DNA of 20,327 bases, from contig JBKPEA010000134.1 of assembly GCA_046728175.1 (NCBI GenBank), forward strand, positions 1 to 20,327, written 5' to 3'. The notes under the pieces are model-generated. The model was not told the origin of the DNA and searched no databases. It was given only the letters and a program-made list of their open reading frames with translations. This DNA comes from JAFAHS01 sp046728175 (GTDB lineage: Bacteria; Desulfobacterota; Binatia; Binatales; Binataceae). Position numbers and translations under genes: made by a program. Each line of letters opens with the position of its first letter. The first letter of the stretch is position 1. Below are positions 1-7,952 of the stretch, in pieces.

Positions 1-1746
1 CAGCTTGACCGTCCCGTTCCGTACAAGCGCACCCTCGTCGAACAGCACCTGGACCATTTCCTCCATGAAGAACGGATTGCCCTCGGTGCGTTGGACGATC
101 ATCTCCTTAAGCGGAGCAAGCAGTGCGTTTGCGCCGATTAGACCATCGAGCAGCTCGCCCGCGGTTTCGCGTCCCAACGGATCAAGGCGGAGCTGGGTAT
201 AGTAGGTCTTGTTACTCCACTGATGGTGGTATTCGGGCCGATAATTGACCATCAGGAGGATCCGCGCCGTGCCGATGGAGTCCGCCAGCAGGTCGAGAAC
301 CCCGCCGGACTCATCGTCGAGCCAATGAAGATCTTCGAAAATGACCATGAGCGGCTGGTTCATGCTCTCGCGCAGAAGCAGGCGCTTGATCGCATCCCGG
401 GAGCGGGCGCGCTGGATGGATTGATCCATCCCTTCCAACGAGTTGCCCTTGGCACTGGCTGCGAGCACCTGCAGGCGGTCCAGGCTCTGCTCCCAGAATT
501 TGCTGTATTCCTCCAGCAGTTGCGACGGATCCTCGGCTGGAGCGGCAGAGAGGATGGACTCGTCAATGCCCATCAACGGCGACAGATACGGAAGCGTATC
601 TTCGAGGGACCGGTCCAGCGCGAGCACACGGCCGGTGATTTTCTCGCGGCGAGCGCGATCATCGTCGGAATCGGCGATTCCAAAATAGCCCTTAAGCAGA
701 TCGATCACCGGATGGTAAGCACTCGCCCGCCCATGGGAGACCGAGAATGCCTCGAGCACCCGCCAACCGCTCTGCTGCATCTGCTCGAACTCGTAAAACA
801 GGCGCGACTTCCCGACTCCTGCCTCCGCTACCGCGGCCACGATTTGCCCATGACCCGTACGCGCCAGCTCGGCGACCCGCGTCATCTGATCGATCTCGGC
901 CTTCCGGCCGACGAATTTGGAGAATCCACGGCTGGCCGACCTATGCAGCCGGCTGCGCAGCGGCCCCAGACCCGTTACTTCAAAGACCTCGACCGGCTCA
1001 GTAACTCCCTTGATCCGTGCCGGACCGAGCGAGTTGAGCTCGAAGTAGCCGGCTACGATTTTACGGGTCTCGGCAGCAATCACGATCGAGCCCGAAGGTG
1101 CGAGGGTCTGCATGCGAGAGGCGAGGCTTACCGCGTGTCCGATCGGGGTATACTCAACCTTGGCATCGCCGGTGCGAATTGAACGGACTACCGCTTCCCC
1201 GGTGTTGACCCCGATCCGAATCTCGACCGGAGGCTGGCCCGCCGCGCGAAGTTCGCCGGCGTAGCGGCGCATCTCCTCCTGCATCTTGAGGCCGGCATAG
1301 AGGGCGCGCTGGGGATGATCTTCCTGGGCGTGCGGCGCGCCGAACAATGCGAAAATTCCGTCGCCGGTGGATTGGACGATATAACCGTCGTAGTAATGGA
1401 CCGCGTCAATCATCCTCGCTATCGCGGGATCAACGATTGCGCGCGCATCCTCCGGATCGAGGTCCTCGATCAGCTCCATCGAACCTTTCATGTCCGCGAA
1501 CAGCGCGGTTACAACCTTGCGCTCGCCCTCGAGTGGACCGGTGTCAACCTCGCGAGCGGCCGGTCTCGTCTCAGGCCGGGCGGCGGCGGCAGGCACGGCC
1601 AGAGCGGCCCCGCACTGCCCACAGAATTTGAAACTGTCAGGGTTCTCAAATCCGCACTTCGGGCAGAGATTGCGCAGCGGCGCGGCACAATTACCGCAGA
1701 ACTTCATCCCGCCGGGATTTTCGGTGCCACACTTGCCGCATCGCAT
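1..1746 (-). CDS. Double zinc ribbon / class III adenylate-guanylate cyclase / AAA ATPase protein, 3' end cut by window edge
   Basis: This leftward reading frame is open from an ATG at 1746 to the window edge and gives 582 residues. The N-terminus is a double zinc ribbon (C3, C6, C17, C20, then C28, C31, C42, C45). A class III cyclase domain follows at about residues 76-258, with metal-binding aspartates D85 (LFADMKGS) and D129 (STGDGIF). An NTPase module starts near residue 278, with a Walker A-like AEAGVGKS at 307-314 and a Walker B MVIFEDLHW near 467. Multidomain proteins of this type are usually around 1,000 residues with C-terminal TPR-like repeats, so the missing part is probably of that kind. 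The family is thought to couple nucleotide cycling or sensing to an ATPase scaffold in the cytoplasm. Several positions are unusual: Gln125 where catalytic cyclases carry the purine-binding Lys, Thr200 at the partner position, Ser207 where the transition-state Asn is expected (Arg211 is kept), and Ala307 for the first Walker A Gly. Cyclase activity is therefore uncertain. No strong ribosome binding site precedes the ATG. Confidence 0.9.
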   Translation of the reverse strand, partial: MRCGKCGTENPGGMKFCGNCAAPLRNLCPKCGFENPDSFKFCGQCGAALAVPAAAARPETRPAAREVDTGPLEGERKVVTALFADMKGSMELIEDLDPEDARAIVDPAIARMIDAVHYYDGYIVQSTGDGIFALFGAPHAQEDHPQRALYAGLKMQEEMRRYAGELRAAGQPPVEIRIGVNTGEAVVRSIRTGDAKVEYTPIGHAVSLASRMQTLAPSGSIVIAAETRKIVAGYFELNSLGPARIKGVTEPVEVFEVTGLGPLRSRLHRSASRGFSKFVGRKAEIDQMTRVAELARTGHGQIVAAVAEAGVGKSRLFYEFEQMQQSGWRVLEAFSVSHGRASAYHPVIDLLKGYFGIADSDDDRARREKITGRVLALDRSLEDTLPYLSPLMGIDESILSAAPAEDPSQLLEEYSKFWEQSLDRLQVLAASAKGNSLEGMDQSIQRARSRDAIKRLLLRESMNQPLMVIFEDLHWLDDESGGVLDLLADSIGTARILLMVNYRPEYHHQWSNKTYYTQLRLDPLGRETAGELLDGLIGANALLAPLKEMIVQRTEGNPFFMEEMVQVLFDEGALVRNGTVKL

Positions 1747-2191
1747 AGTGGAGACTCTAGTCGCGCCATCGCGGTCGTCCTAGTGGGGCATTTCTTAAGC
1801 CTGCGGCGGATTTGCGACTCACCTGCCCTGACCTTCCCCCGTCACTAGCAGCGATCAGGAGAAAGGGCCCTCCACTGCCAACATAAGCTCGCTGCCCTTG
1901 CGAAAATTCAGTCGTTCGCGGGACTTGCCTCGTGGATCTCGGCACATTCACGTGAAAGCAGGGACCTTTCAAGGAAGACCCAAACGCCCCCTCGGTTATG
2001 GAGCAGGTAGTGTCCTCGCGCGGGACGGGTCCCATCCAACGATATCAGTCTCTTGGGGAGGCATCGCGAATCTTTTCCGCTTCTTCCGATCTGCCGCGTA
2101 GCCGTGCAAGAGGGTAAGTTGCTTGAAAATCCCGCGACGACGGCCTTGGCTCAACCAACGCCAATCCGATTCCGTGGCTGCCCGACCATAG
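1747..2191. other. 445-base intergenic region upstream of the cyclase gene
   Basis: This stretch lies between the start of the cyclase gene and the stop of the alpha/beta hydrolase gene, both leftward. Short open frames exist on both strands, but their translations (for example 1757-2035 leftward) show no recognisable motif and have shadow-like composition. It probably holds the cyclase promoter and leader. I could not pick out a convincing -35/-10 pair or a terminator. Confidence 0.5.
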
Positions 2192-3034
2192 TCACGACGC
2201 GATGAACTCCCGGACCACGCGGTCGAACTTTTCGGGATCGTCGCGCTGCACGCCATGGCCCGCGTTTTTGAAAAGCTCGAGACGAACCAGGTTGGCCGGG
2301 AGCGCGGCTGCGATGTCCTCCGAGTTCTGCATCGGTGTGATCGGATCCATATCGCCGACCGTGATCAGGGTGGGACATCGAATCCGACCCAGCTGGGGCA
2401 GCAAATTGAAAGTGCGAATTTCTCCGTGGAAAAAGAACGAGGTCAGCTCGACGTTCTGCACCGAGCGTGCCATCCATTCCGGACTTCGCTGCCGCCGATT
2501 GTATAGCGGCAGGCACTTTCGGAGATATTCCGCCATCACGCTTTGCGAAGGATCGTCGAAGAAGCGTTGCGCTGCGTCACGCGCTTCCGCGCCACCCAGG
2601 CGCGCGAAGACTTCCAGCGATCGATCGGGCCGCATTTGGGCCGCCGTGCTGGCGAGAATCAGCTTTCCCGGATGGTCCGGATGGCGGCTGGCATAAGCCA
2701 TTGTGACCATGCCGCCGAACGATTCGCCGAGAACGATCGGGCGCTGGATTTCCAGAACGTCGCAGAATGCGCGCACGTCGTCGCCCCATCTATCGAGGTT
2801 CCAGTGTTCCGGACGGCTGCGATCGCTGCGTCCGTTGCCGCGATGGTCGAGATGAACGATCTGCGCGATATCGACGAGGCCGGAAAGGTCGGGTTTGAAG
2901 ACGGAATGATCGAACCCGGGGCCGCCATGCAGCATGAGGATGGTCGGCACCTCGCGCATCCGTGATCCATCGGGGCGCAGCTTCGCGCCGTCAACATCGA
3001 AGAACAGGCGCACATCGCCAACTTGAACGCGCAT
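2192..3034 (-). CDS. Alpha/beta hydrolase, proline-iminopeptidase-like
   Basis: The 280-residue protein has a complete alpha/beta hydrolase fold pattern. The oxyanion-hole motif HGGPG is at residues 36-40, as in proline iminopeptidases and related hydrolases. The nucleophile elbow GESFGG is at 103-108 with Ser105. The likely acid is Asp230 in GDMDPITP, and His260 in AGHGVQ completes the triad. No signal peptide is visible, so it should be cytoplasmic. It would hydrolyse a peptide, ester or amide bond, but the substrate cannot be read from the sequence. It is the last gene of a leftward run that includes an N-acyl-D-amino-acid deacylase-type amidohydrolase, so processing of an amide- or ester-containing compound is a reasonable inference. 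AGGGAG lies 9 bases before the ATG and supports this start. Confidence 0.88.
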   Translation of the reverse strand: MRVQVGDVRLFFDVDGAKLRPDGSRMREVPTILMLHGGPGFDHSVFKPDLSGLVDIAQIVHLDHRGNGRSDRSRPEHWNLDRWGDDVRAFCDVLEIQRPIVLGESFGGMVTMAYASRHPDHPGKLILASTAAQMRPDRSLEVFARLGGAEARDAAQRFFDDPSQSVMAEYLRKCLPLYNRRQRSPEWMARSVQNVELTSFFFHGEIRTFNLLPQLGRIRCPTLITVGDMDPITPMQNSEDIAAALPANLVRLELFKNAGHGVQRDDPEKFDRVVREFIAS

Positions 3035-3130
3035 AAAGAAGAACTCCCTATTCCGATTCCGTGGAGGCTTTAATGTCGGCCTTCTCCGGCGGAGAGCAAC
3101 TTACACCACCAACCCTCGAAAGAGCATGCT

Positions 3131-4627
3131 TCAGGAGTTGCGCCGTAGTGCGCGCCCCGGGCGGGCGCCGGTGTGGAGGCCGTCGCGTACAACCGCGGTG
3201 CCGTTTACGAATACGTGGTGCAATCCTTCCGGATAGCGGCGCGGCTGGTCGTAAGTCGCGGTGTCGAGCAGACGGGCGGGATCGAAGATGACGAGATCCG
3301 CATAGAATCCCGGGCGGACCTGCCCGCGCTCCTTCAGGCCAAATTTCGCCGCGGGCATTCCGGTCATTCGATGCACTCCCTCCTCCATCGTCATCAAGCC
3401 TGCGTCTCGTGCGTAGCGCGCCAGCACCCGGGGGAAGGTTCCGTACAAACGCGGATGCGGCCGACTGCCCATGGCTAGTCCATCCGATCCGATCATGGTA
3501 GTGGGATGCCGCATCACAGTGCGGACGTCGTCCTCGTTCATCGTCTCCATCACCACTACCGCCCCCGGGCCCTCCTCGGCGGCAACCCGCTCGCCGGCGG
3601 CCCGGGGCGGGAGCTTCCATTCGTCGCACAGGTCTTTCAGACTCCGTCCCTCCCATTCGGGATGCTTGGGCGTCGAGGCGAACAGCAGTTTTTCCGGCGC
3701 TATCGTACCCACGGCTCCCGCGTCGGGGCGCTCGTCCAATCCGCCGTTCTGGATGACCGCCTGCAGAATGGTGCTGCCCGAGGTATAAGGATATTGATCC
3801 GCCGTCACATCGATACCGTGCCCGCGTGCCTCCTCAATCAGCTTCAGTGATTGTTTGACCAGACCCCAATTTTCACGGCCGGAGGCCTTGTGGTGCGAGA
3901 TCTGCACTGGCACGCCGGCTTCCTCACCGATGCGAACCGTCTCCCGGACCGAGTCCAGCAGGTGCGCGGCTTCGTCCCGCATGTGACTGGCGTAAAGCCC
4001 ACCGGTCCGGTTGGCTTCGCGCGCCAGTTCAATGATCTCCGCGGTCCGCGCATAGCGGCCGGGCTCATAGATAAGTCCCGTAGAAATGCCGAGCGCGCCG
4101 CCCTCAAGTCCCTCGCGGACCACCGCGCGCATGTGCTCGAGTTCTCTGGCGGAAGGTTCGCGGCATGCGTTGCCCATCGCGCTGTAGCGCACGGTGCCGT
4201 GTCCGACCAGCGCCGCAACGTTCAGGCTCGGCGGATTGCGATCGATTTCAGCGAGGTAACCGGCGTACCCGTTCCATTCAGGAACATTGCTGCGGCCGTG
4301 CAGACCGCTGAACATCGCTACCGCGATCGGAAAAGGTGCGGCACCCATTCCGCAGTTACCAACCACGTCGGTCGTCACCCCCTGCATCACCTTGAAGTCC
4401 ATCGCAGGAGTGAGGAACACGGCGAAATCGTCGTGGCTGTGAACGTCGATGAACCCGGGAGCTAGTGCGTGGTTGCGCGCATCAACTTCCTGCACGCCCT
4501 CGCCCGAGACATCGCCAACCGCTGCGATCCGGTCGCCATTGATCGCGACGTCGCCCGCAGTCGGCTTGGCACCGGTACCGTCGTAGATGATTGTGTTGCG
4601 AATAATCAGCTCCCAGGTGCCTGCCAT
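3131..4627 (-). CDS. N-acyl-D-amino-acid deacylase (D-aminoacylase) family amidohydrolase
   Basis: The product is 498 residues, close to the usual size of D-aminoacylases, which remove the acyl group from N-acyl-D-amino acids using zinc. The expected metal and active-site positions are all present: DVHSHDD with H63 and H65, GNCG with C92, YASHMRDE with H215, ISHHKASG with H245 and H246, and IGSDG with D382. The C-terminal GFYADLVIFDP strand is typical of amidohydrolases. A longer in-frame open stretch runs upstream to 4756, but it overlaps the TusA-like gene. The ATG at 4627 is preceded by GGGAG at 9 bases and begins right at the N-terminal beta-sandwich, so it was chosen. The gene starts 19 bases after the TusA-like stop, which implies co-transcription. 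Relatives include dihydropyrimidinase-like enzymes and other deacylases, so the exact substrate is unproven. Confidence 0.9.
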   Translation of the reverse strand: MAGTWELIIRNTIIYDGTGAKPTAGDVAINGDRIAAVGDVSGEGVQEVDARNHALAPGFIDVHSHDDFAVFLTPAMDFKVMQGVTTDVVGNCGMGAAPFPIAVAMFSGLHGRSNVPEWNGYAGYLAEIDRNPPSLNVAALVGHGTVRYSAMGNACREPSARELEHMRAVVREGLEGGALGISTGLIYEPGRYARTAEIIELAREANRTGGLYASHMRDEAAHLLDSVRETVRIGEEAGVPVQISHHKASGRENWGLVKQSLKLIEEARGHGIDVTADQYPYTSGSTILQAVIQNGGLDERPDAGAVGTIAPEKLLFASTPKHPEWEGRSLKDLCDEWKLPPRAAGERVAAEEGPGAVVVMETMNEDDVRTVMRHPTTMIGSDGLAMGSRPHPRLYGTFPRVLARYARDAGLMTMEEGVHRMTGMPAAKFGLKERGQVRPGFYADLVIFDPARLLDTATYDQPRRYPEGLHHVFVNGTAVVRDGLHTGARPGRALRRNS

Positions 4628-4646
4628 TTGCCTAGTCTCCCCAGGT

Positions 4647-4880
4647 CTATTTTTCGATTCGCAGTCTGAAACTCTGGTCTTCGACCCTGGAGTCGAGGAC
4701 CACGTATCCTTCAGTTTCGGCAGCCTGCGGGATGTCGCGCGCGCCGCGCGGATCATCGAGCAGAATCTCCAGCACCTGCCCGCGCGACATCTGCTCCAGT
4801 CGCACCTTGGCGTGGGCCCAGTTTAGAGGACATTTGATGCCTCTGAGATCGAGGAACACGGCGCGGCGGTCTTTGCTCAT
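4647..4880 (-). CDS. TusA/SirA-like sulfur-carrier family protein
   Basis: This is a small 77-residue protein with the TusA fold pattern: strand FLDLRG, a conserved Cys in IKCPLNWAHAKVRLEQM (C17), then QVLEILLDD. TusA proteins carry persulfide sulfur on this Cys and pass it to partner enzymes in the cytoplasm. The classic motif is CPxP. Here it is CPLN, a variant I associate with a TusA subgroup outside the tRNA-thiolation TusA. An in-frame GTG at 4901 would add seven residues (MTHGRPD), but nothing resembling a ribosome binding site precedes it. The ATG at 4880 was chosen for proximity to the domain, although its own ribosome binding site is also weak. It sits between an NTF2-like gene and the deacylase gene in the leftward run. 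Its sulfur-transfer partner is unknown. Confidence 0.82.
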   Translation of the reverse strand: MSKDRRAVFLDLRGIKCPLNWAHAKVRLEQMSRGQVLEILLDDPRGARDIPQAAETEGYVVLDSRVEDQSFRLRIEK

Positions 4881-4976
4881 GTCCGGCCGCCCGTGCGTCA
4901 CTTGCAGGTGGGGACTTTCACGGCCAGTTCCTCTCTCTCTCTTATCGCTCCGCTTACGAGGAGAGAAGGAGTGGGG

Positions 4977-5447
4977 CTAGCTTTTCGCTGCTGGTGCCTT
5001 CGACTCGGCCCAGCCGCGCTTGAGCGGGACCACGTGATAGAAGGTGATCTTGCGCTGGAGGAAGCGCCATTTTCCGTTGTCGCGTCGGTAGCGATCTTCG
5101 TAGTAGCCGGCGGCGGTTACGCTCTCACCGTTGCGCGTGAAGCGCGCTTCGATCCCGCAGGTACCCTCGGCCTCGTCGCCTTTCACCTCGATGATGTGAT
5201 TCTGGATAAACGGAATCGCCAACTCGGGCTGATTGACCGATGCTCGATAGAAGCTGAGCAGCGCGTCACGTCCCTGTACCGGCTTAAAACTGCCGTCCGT
5301 GACCTCCAGCACCCCATCGTCGGTGAACAGTCCCGCCACGGCTTCGCCCTCACCATGCGCGACGTGCCAGCAGTAGCGGGCGGTTAACTCTTTGATCTGA
5401 TCCCGATCTTCCAATTCCTGGATGCGCTGCTCGAGGGGTTTAGCCAT
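4977..5447 (-). CDS. NTF2/SnoaL-like small protein
   Basis: This 156-residue protein begins with a helix (IQELEDRDQIKELTARYCW) typical of SnoaL-like members of the NTF2 superfamily. It continues with the cone-shaped fold pattern: a helix holding FTDDGVLEV, the segment QGRDALLSFYR, then strands ending in YYEDRYRRDNGKWRFLQRKI. Members include polyketide cyclases, dehydratases, isomerases and ligand-binding proteins. Such proteins often accompany SDRs in steroid, aromatic or terpenoid breakdown clusters, and an SDR gene lies just upstream here. No catalytic dyad can be assigned with confidence. AGGAGA lies 8 bases before the ATG at 5447, a good ribosome binding site. No signal peptide is present. 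The exact reaction is not known. Confidence 0.87.
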   Translation of the reverse strand: MAKPLEQRIQELEDRDQIKELTARYCWHVAHGEGEAVAGLFTDDGVLEVTDGSFKPVQGRDALLSFYRASVNQPELAIPFIQNHIIEVKGDEAEGTCGIEARFTRNGESVTAAGYYEDRYRRDNGKWRFLQRKITFYHVVPLKRGWAESKAPAAKS

Positions 5448-5534
5448 GACTGTTTCTCCTGTGAAGGCAGCTGCCTGCGATTTTCTGCGCGCTCCGGAAC
5501 CTAATGCGATACTTTAAGTGGCGGCGAGCACGAC

Positions 5535-6299
5535 TTATTTCGCTACATAGCCGCCATCAACCACCAGCGTCGCTCCGGTTACGAAACTCGATTCGTCCGA
5601 TGCCAGGTAAAGTGCGCAATTGGCGATGTCCTCGGGCATGCCGAGGCGGCGAATCGGCGAGGTCATGAATGGCTGCCCGGTCTTTTTCAGAGGATCGATC
5701 ACCGGAGCGATCATCGGAGTATCGATGGCCCCGGGACAGATGCAATTGACCCGTATATTTTTCGGCCCGAACTCGACGGCCAGCGCACGCGACAGCGCCA
5801 CCATCCCGCCTTTGGCCGCAGTGTAGGCATGCGCGGCTTCAGATCCGATGAGCGCTGCGATCGATGCCGTGTTGATAATCGAGCCGCCCCCCGACTTGAT
5901 CATCTCGGGAATGCCGTATTTTGCGGTCAGGTACATACTGCGGAGATTGATCGCGATGACGCGGTCCCAGTCCGCTTCCGGCGTGTTGATGACGTCCGAC
6001 ATCGAGAGCGGTGACGAGAAGCCTACCCCGGCGTTGTTGTAGAGAATGTCGATCCGGCCGTAAGTGCTGACCGTGGTTCGCACTAGGTTCTGGACGTCGG
6101 CTGACTCGGAAACATCGGTGCGGATGAAGATTGCGTCACCGCCGGCCTTCCTGACCAGGGTGACGGTTTCCTCCCCAAGTTCGGGCTTCCAATCCGAGAC
6201 CGCGATCTTGGCTCCTTCTCTGGAGAAAATCAGCGACGCAGCGCGGCCCTGGCCGCTGCCGGCGCCGGTAATGATCGCAACCTTGTTCTTGAGACGCAT
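5535..6299 (-). CDS. Classical short-chain dehydrogenase/reductase (SDR)
   Basis: The 254-residue product carries every classical SDR landmark: cofactor motif TGAGSGQG at 11-18, NNAG at 88-91, Asn118, and the catalytic Ser146, Tyr159 and Lys163 (YTAAK). The C-terminal VTGATLVVDGGY is also typical. Asp36 at the end of the second beta strand suggests preference for NAD(H). It would oxidise or reduce a hydroxyl/keto pair on an unidentified substrate in the cytoplasm. It belongs to the leftward run, 51 bases downstream of the DsbA-like gene and 87 bases upstream of the NTF2-like gene. GGAG lies 8 bases before the ATG. SDR sequences are too alike at motif level to name the substrate. Confidence 0.93.
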   Translation of the reverse strand: MRLKNKVAIITGAGSGQGRAASLIFSREGAKIAVSDWKPELGEETVTLVRKAGGDAIFIRTDVSESADVQNLVRTTVSTYGRIDILYNNAGVGFSSPLSMSDVINTPEADWDRVIAINLRSMYLTAKYGIPEMIKSGGGSIINTASIAALIGSEAAHAYTAAKGGMVALSRALAVEFGPKNIRVNCICPGAIDTPMIAPVIDPLKKTGQPFMTSPIRRLGMPEDIANCALYLASDESSFVTGATLVVDGGYVAK

Positions 6300-6350
6300 C
6301 GCGTATGCTCCGGTGGTGACCGAACGAAGAAGCCTTTCGAGGCGGGACGG

Positions 6351-6974
6351 TCAGGCCGTCGCGATAACGCGTTCGGTCGCTCGCTGAAGAATCTGTCGCA
6401 TTACCTGGGAGCTCTGCGCGCCGACCAGCGGATACTCGCCGATAAAGAAGGTCGGCACGCCGCTGACTGAGCGCTGACGCGCCGCCAGCGCGTTGTTTTT
6501 CAGCCGCAGCTCGTAGCGCGGTGCACGAATTGCCTGCGCAACTTCGTTTTCGTCGAAGCCGCATTCGGCCCCGAGACGCGCGACCATTTTCGCATCGCCG
6601 ATATTCGCGCCCTCAACGAAATACGCGCGATAGATGCGCCCCTCCAGCTGGTCAGCACCGCCTTTCTCGCGCGCAAATTCGCATGCCGCCAGAGCGGCGT
6701 GCGAGCTGGTGAATACCGTGGGCGCCTTGATCTCGAGACCTTCCGCTTCGGCCATCGCGGTGATCCGCTGCCACGCGGCGCGCCGCGCATCCGTATCCGA
6801 GGGTGTACGGACCTGCTCGGCCGGAATTCCCTCCGGCGGCCATTCCGGATGAATCTGGTAGCCGCGCCATTCCAGGTCGATGTTGAACTCGGGTTTGAGC
6901 TTGCGGATAACCTCGAACCCGATGTAGCAGAACGGGCAAACGAAGTCGGAGAACATCGTGATCTTTAGCGCCAT
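6351..6974 (-). CDS. DsbA family oxidoreductase, FrnE-like
   Basis: This is a 207-residue thioredoxin-fold protein with a helical insertion. The active-site motif CPFC is at residues 13-16 (SDFVCPFCYIG), and the cis-proline loop SGVPTFF places Pro174 opposite it. The order and length match the FrnE-type branch of the DsbA family, named after a frenolicin-cluster gene; many members are cytoplasmic. There is no signal peptide, so this protein probably acts inside the cell as a thiol-disulfide oxidoreductase, or as a glutathione-dependent isomerase-like enzyme. An in-frame GTG at 6995 would add seven residues, but GGAGG lies 8 bases before the ATG at 6974, so that start was chosen. It is the first gene of the leftward run and lies directly behind a strong promoter match. 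Confidence 0.9.
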   Translation of the reverse strand: MALKITMFSDFVCPFCYIGFEVIRKLKPEFNIDLEWRGYQIHPEWPPEGIPAEQVRTPSDTDARRAAWQRITAMAEAEGLEIKAPTVFTSSHAALAACEFAREKGGADQLEGRIYRAYFVEGANIGDAKMVARLGAECGFDENEVAQAIRAPRYELRLKNNALAARQRSVSGVPTFFIGEYPLVGAQSSQVMRQILQRATERVIATA

Positions 6975-6993
6975 GGAAGCGGCCTCCGAGTTC

Positions 6994-7023
6994 ACTATAA
7001 GACCGCGCAGCGCGCGCCGTCAA
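6994..7023 (-). promoter_or_regulatory. Sigma70-type promoter for the leftward operon
   Basis: Read on the minus strand, TTGACG (7018-7023) is followed by 18 bases and then TATAGT (6994-6999). The -10 box ends 19 bases before the ATG of the DsbA-like gene, with a GGAGG ribosome binding site in between, giving a very short leader. The matches to the -35 and -10 consensus are each five of six. This is the best promoter match noticed in the window and would drive the run of genes down to about 2192. Confidence 0.62.
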
Positions 7024-7144
7024 AAGCGGTCGCGGCGACGCACCCCCGAAAACAATTCGTGGCGTCGTTTGCGCACGCGTGCTGCTATGTTAGGTAGCTG
7101 ACTGCACTACCGAGCGAACGGCAGCGTTCTATCGAGGTGACATC

Positions 7145-7948
7145 ATGATTCTCGATGATCTCAAACTTGACGGCCGGGTCGCGGTTATCACCGGAGCGGG
7201 CCGCGGGCTGGGCCGCGCAATGTCGATAAAATTCGCACAGGCGGGGGCGGATATCGTGGCGGCATCGCGCACCCGTGCGCAGCTCGAAGAAACCGCAGCG
7301 GAGGTGGGGAAGACCGGACGCAAATGTGTCATTGCCCCGACCGACGTCACCAGCTCCGAGCAAGTCAACGCGATGGCGGCGACCGCGGTCCGCGAACTCG
7401 GTCGCATTGACATTCTGGTGAACAATGCCGGCGGCGGCGACGATTCGCTGGGCAAACCAATCGAACAGATTACCGACGCCGAATGGCGCCGGGGGCTCGA
7501 TACCAACCTGACCAGTCAGTTCTACGCGGCGCGCGCCGTGATTCCACAGATGGTCAAGCAGAACCGCGGCAAGATAATCAACATCGCCTCCGGCTATGGT
7601 CTGCGCGGCGGCAAGCACAACTATATGTACGCTTGCTCCAAGGGGGGAGTGCTTCAGCTCACGCGCTCGCTCGCCCTCACTTATGCGCAGTACAACATCC
7701 AGACCAATTGCATCGTTCCCGGAATTTTTCCGCACAACGAGGAGATGATGCGGTTCTTCAAGGGCGGAAAGTTTATTCCAATAGGCCGACCCGGCGACGA
7801 TGCCGAATTGGGACCCCTGGCAGTATTCCTTGCGACGGCCCTCTCCAACCACATCAACGGAGAAATTATTGCTATCGACGGCGGCGGACTGGCCGGCGGT
7901 GTTACTCCGACCGGAATCGTCCCGGTGCTGCCCGCGGAGTCACGGTGA
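7145..7948 (+). CDS. Classical short-chain dehydrogenase/reductase (SDR)
   Basis: The 267-residue protein has TGAGRGLG at 16-23, NNAG at 93-96, Asn121, Ser149, and Tyr162/Lys166 in YACSK, so it should be a catalytically competent SDR. Arg42 just after the second beta strand suggests NADP(H) preference. The substrate loop after the catalytic lysine (PGIFPHNEEMMRFFKGG) resembles gluconate 5-dehydrogenase- or 3-oxoacyl-reductase-like SDRs, but the substrate is not identified. GAGG lies 7 bases before the ATG. The gene diverges from the leftward operon across a 170-base region and is followed after 4 bases by a second SDR gene, so the two are probably translated from one message. The C-terminal tail after the IDGGG motif is slightly longer than usual. 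Confidence 0.92.
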   Translation: MILDDLKLDGRVAVITGAGRGLGRAMSIKFAQAGADIVAASRTRAQLEETAAEVGKTGRKCVIAPTDVTSSEQVNAMAATAVRELGRIDILVNNAGGGDDSLGKPIEQITDAEWRRGLDTNLTSQFYAARAVIPQMVKQNRGKIINIASGYGLRGGKHNYMYACSKGGVLQLTRSLALTYAQYNIQTNCIVPGIFPHNEEMMRFFKGGKFIPIGRPGDDAELGPLAVFLATALSNHINGEIIAIDGGGLAGGVTPTGIVPVLPAESR

Positions 7949-7952
7949 GGCC

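Noticed and set aside
223..1182. 319-residue rightward open frame
   Set aside because: It lies opposite the cyclase/ATPase gene, whose leftward translation shows zinc ribbon, cyclase and Walker motifs; the rightward translation shows no family motif.
1757..2035. 92-residue leftward open frame in the gap upstream of the cyclase
   Set aside because: There is no recognisable motif, domain pattern or ribosome binding site.
4628..4756. N-terminal extension of the deacylase gene
   Set aside because: It overlaps the TusA-like gene in another frame, is rich in Arg and Ser without domain character, and a good ribosome binding site supports the ATG at 4627.
7085..7852. 255-residue leftward open frame
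   Set aside because: It is antisense to a canonical SDR with full motifs and a good ribosome binding site.
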